A stretch of DNA of 64,000 nt from an uncultured bacterium (GTDB taxonomy: Bacteria; Cyanobacteriota; Vampirovibrionia; Gastranaerophilales; JAILCC01). The stretch lies in assembly GCA_949283935.1 (NCBI GenBank), contig CASDUJ010000011.1:42855-106854 (forward strand). The letters run 5' to 3'. The translations under genes and the position numbers were made by a program. The notes under the pieces are model-generated. The model saw nothing but the letters and a program-made list of their open reading frames with translations. It was not told the DNA's origin and did no database searches. Positions 63,687 to 64,000 of the stretch are shown here, piece by piece (the stretch's first letter is position 1; every line of letters starts with the position of its first letter).

Positions 63687-64000
63687 TGAAGAAACTTATT
63701 ATAAAAAATGTTCTTGTTCAAAATCCTTTTGTTGAACCATTTTTATCTGATATTTTGGTAGAAAATGGAATTATAAAAGAAATAAATTCTGAAATTCATT
63801 GTGAAGATACGGAAATTATTGATGGAAAAAATAAAATATTAACACCGGGACTTATAGATAGACATACCCATGGTGGATATGGTTGTAATTTTAATACTTG
63901 TAATGAAAATGAATTGCAAGAATATCTTATTAAAATAAAAAGGCACGGAGTGGTTGGCATTGTTCCAACTATTATGACGGATGATATTAAAGTTATAAAT
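63686..64000 (+). CDS. nagA: N-acetylglucosamine-6-phosphate deacetylase (5' end only)
   Basis: The first 105 codons are visible. The amidohydrolase metal motif appears as PGLIDRHTHGGYG, here HTH instead of the frequent HVH, followed by NFNT. It would release acetate from GlcNAc-6-phosphate for recycling of cell wall or host amino sugars. It starts in a TAATG overlap with recR. The rest is outside the window. Confidence 0.85.
   Translation, partial: MKKLIIKNVLVQNPFVEPFLSDILVENGIIKEINSEIHCEDTEIIDGKNKILTPGLIDRHTHGGYGCNFNTCNENELQEYLIKIKRHGVVGIVPTIMTDDIKVIN

Noticed and set aside
1..64000. tRNA, rRNA, riboswitch and CRISPR signals
   Set aside because: Reading both strands showed no T-loop GTTCGA-type blocks with matching stems, no rRNA segments, no spaced direct repeats and no recognisable riboswitch core. 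A covariance-model scan would be needed to exclude small RNAs.

Overview
The window is a 64 kb piece of a compact, strongly AT-rich bacterial chromosome. It is almost entirely housekeeping genes in short operons on both strands, with no insertion sequences, phage genes, CRISPR array, rRNA or recognisable tRNA. The best guess for the source is a non-photosynthetic cyanobacterial relative (Vampirovibrionia/Melainabacteria, Gastranaerophilales-like). This rests on a VKOR-DsbA fusion, a YggS-SepF pair, a DUF2993/LmeA-like protein, a CHASE2 adenylate cyclase, flagellin and FliI, and a prepilin with an AFTLAE motif. That placement is inference; no 16S rRNA is present to confirm it.

Layout. 1-3074 (minus): a cell-wall/division operon in the order DUF1858 protein, rsmH, FtsL-like protein, ftsI (cut by the window edge). 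3351-9677 (plus): infB, a membrane protein, rbfA, truB, then an LmeA-like protein, a GerMN protein and a HicB-like protein. 9789-10299: rpmB and a glutaredoxin. 10351-12951 (minus): a large unrecognised membrane-associated protein and the flagellin gene, whose leader carries a hairpin resembling a CsrA site. 13143-17340 (plus): TPR protein, AMIN/amidase_3 amidase, murI. 17396-31841 (minus, mostly): RipA-like membrane protein, dnaE, rpoD, rlmB, thyX, rpmE, fliI, recG, CHASE2 cyclase, hisG, followed by a HAD phosphatase to 32575. 33013-36440 (plus): Bax-inhibitor-like protein, TPR protein, VKOR-DsbA, queH. 36424-40719 (minus): MarC, prepilin, YtxH/DUF948/YtxH, an isocitrate-dehydrogenase-family enzyme, lipoprotein. 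40847-46264 (plus): YggS, sepF, pgk, two sugar ABC permeases, tsaD. 46267-49226 (minus): metG, yggT, mtnP, HTH regulator. 49528-56002 (plus): mfd, PrsA/SurA isomerase, rfaE2, PSP1 protein, dut. 56014-56802 (minus): a CheD-like protein. 56932-64000: valS, pnp, a matrixin-like protease (minus), ybaB, recR and the start of nagA.

Themes. Envelope growth (ftsI, amidase, murI, sepF, FtsL-like, LmeA-like), oxidative folding (VKOR-DsbA, glutaredoxin, PrsA/SurA), translation (infB, rbfA, truB, rpmB, rpmE, metG, valS, tsaD, queH) and repair/recombination (mfd, recG, recR, dut, thyX) dominate. Motility is represented only by flagellin and fliI.

The most unusual signal is regulatory. Five genes without a Shine-Dalgarno sequence (CHASE2 cyclase, marC, ABC permease, mfd, PSP1) each have a -10 hexamer ending exactly 6 bp before the ATG. 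This geometry predicts leaderless mRNAs. Most other genes here have clear Shine-Dalgarno sequences and ordinary leaders. Other leads are the flagellin leader hairpin, a CheD-like T/C/H triad in an otherwise unrecognised protein, and a 16-bp palindrome over the -35 element of the cell-division operon.
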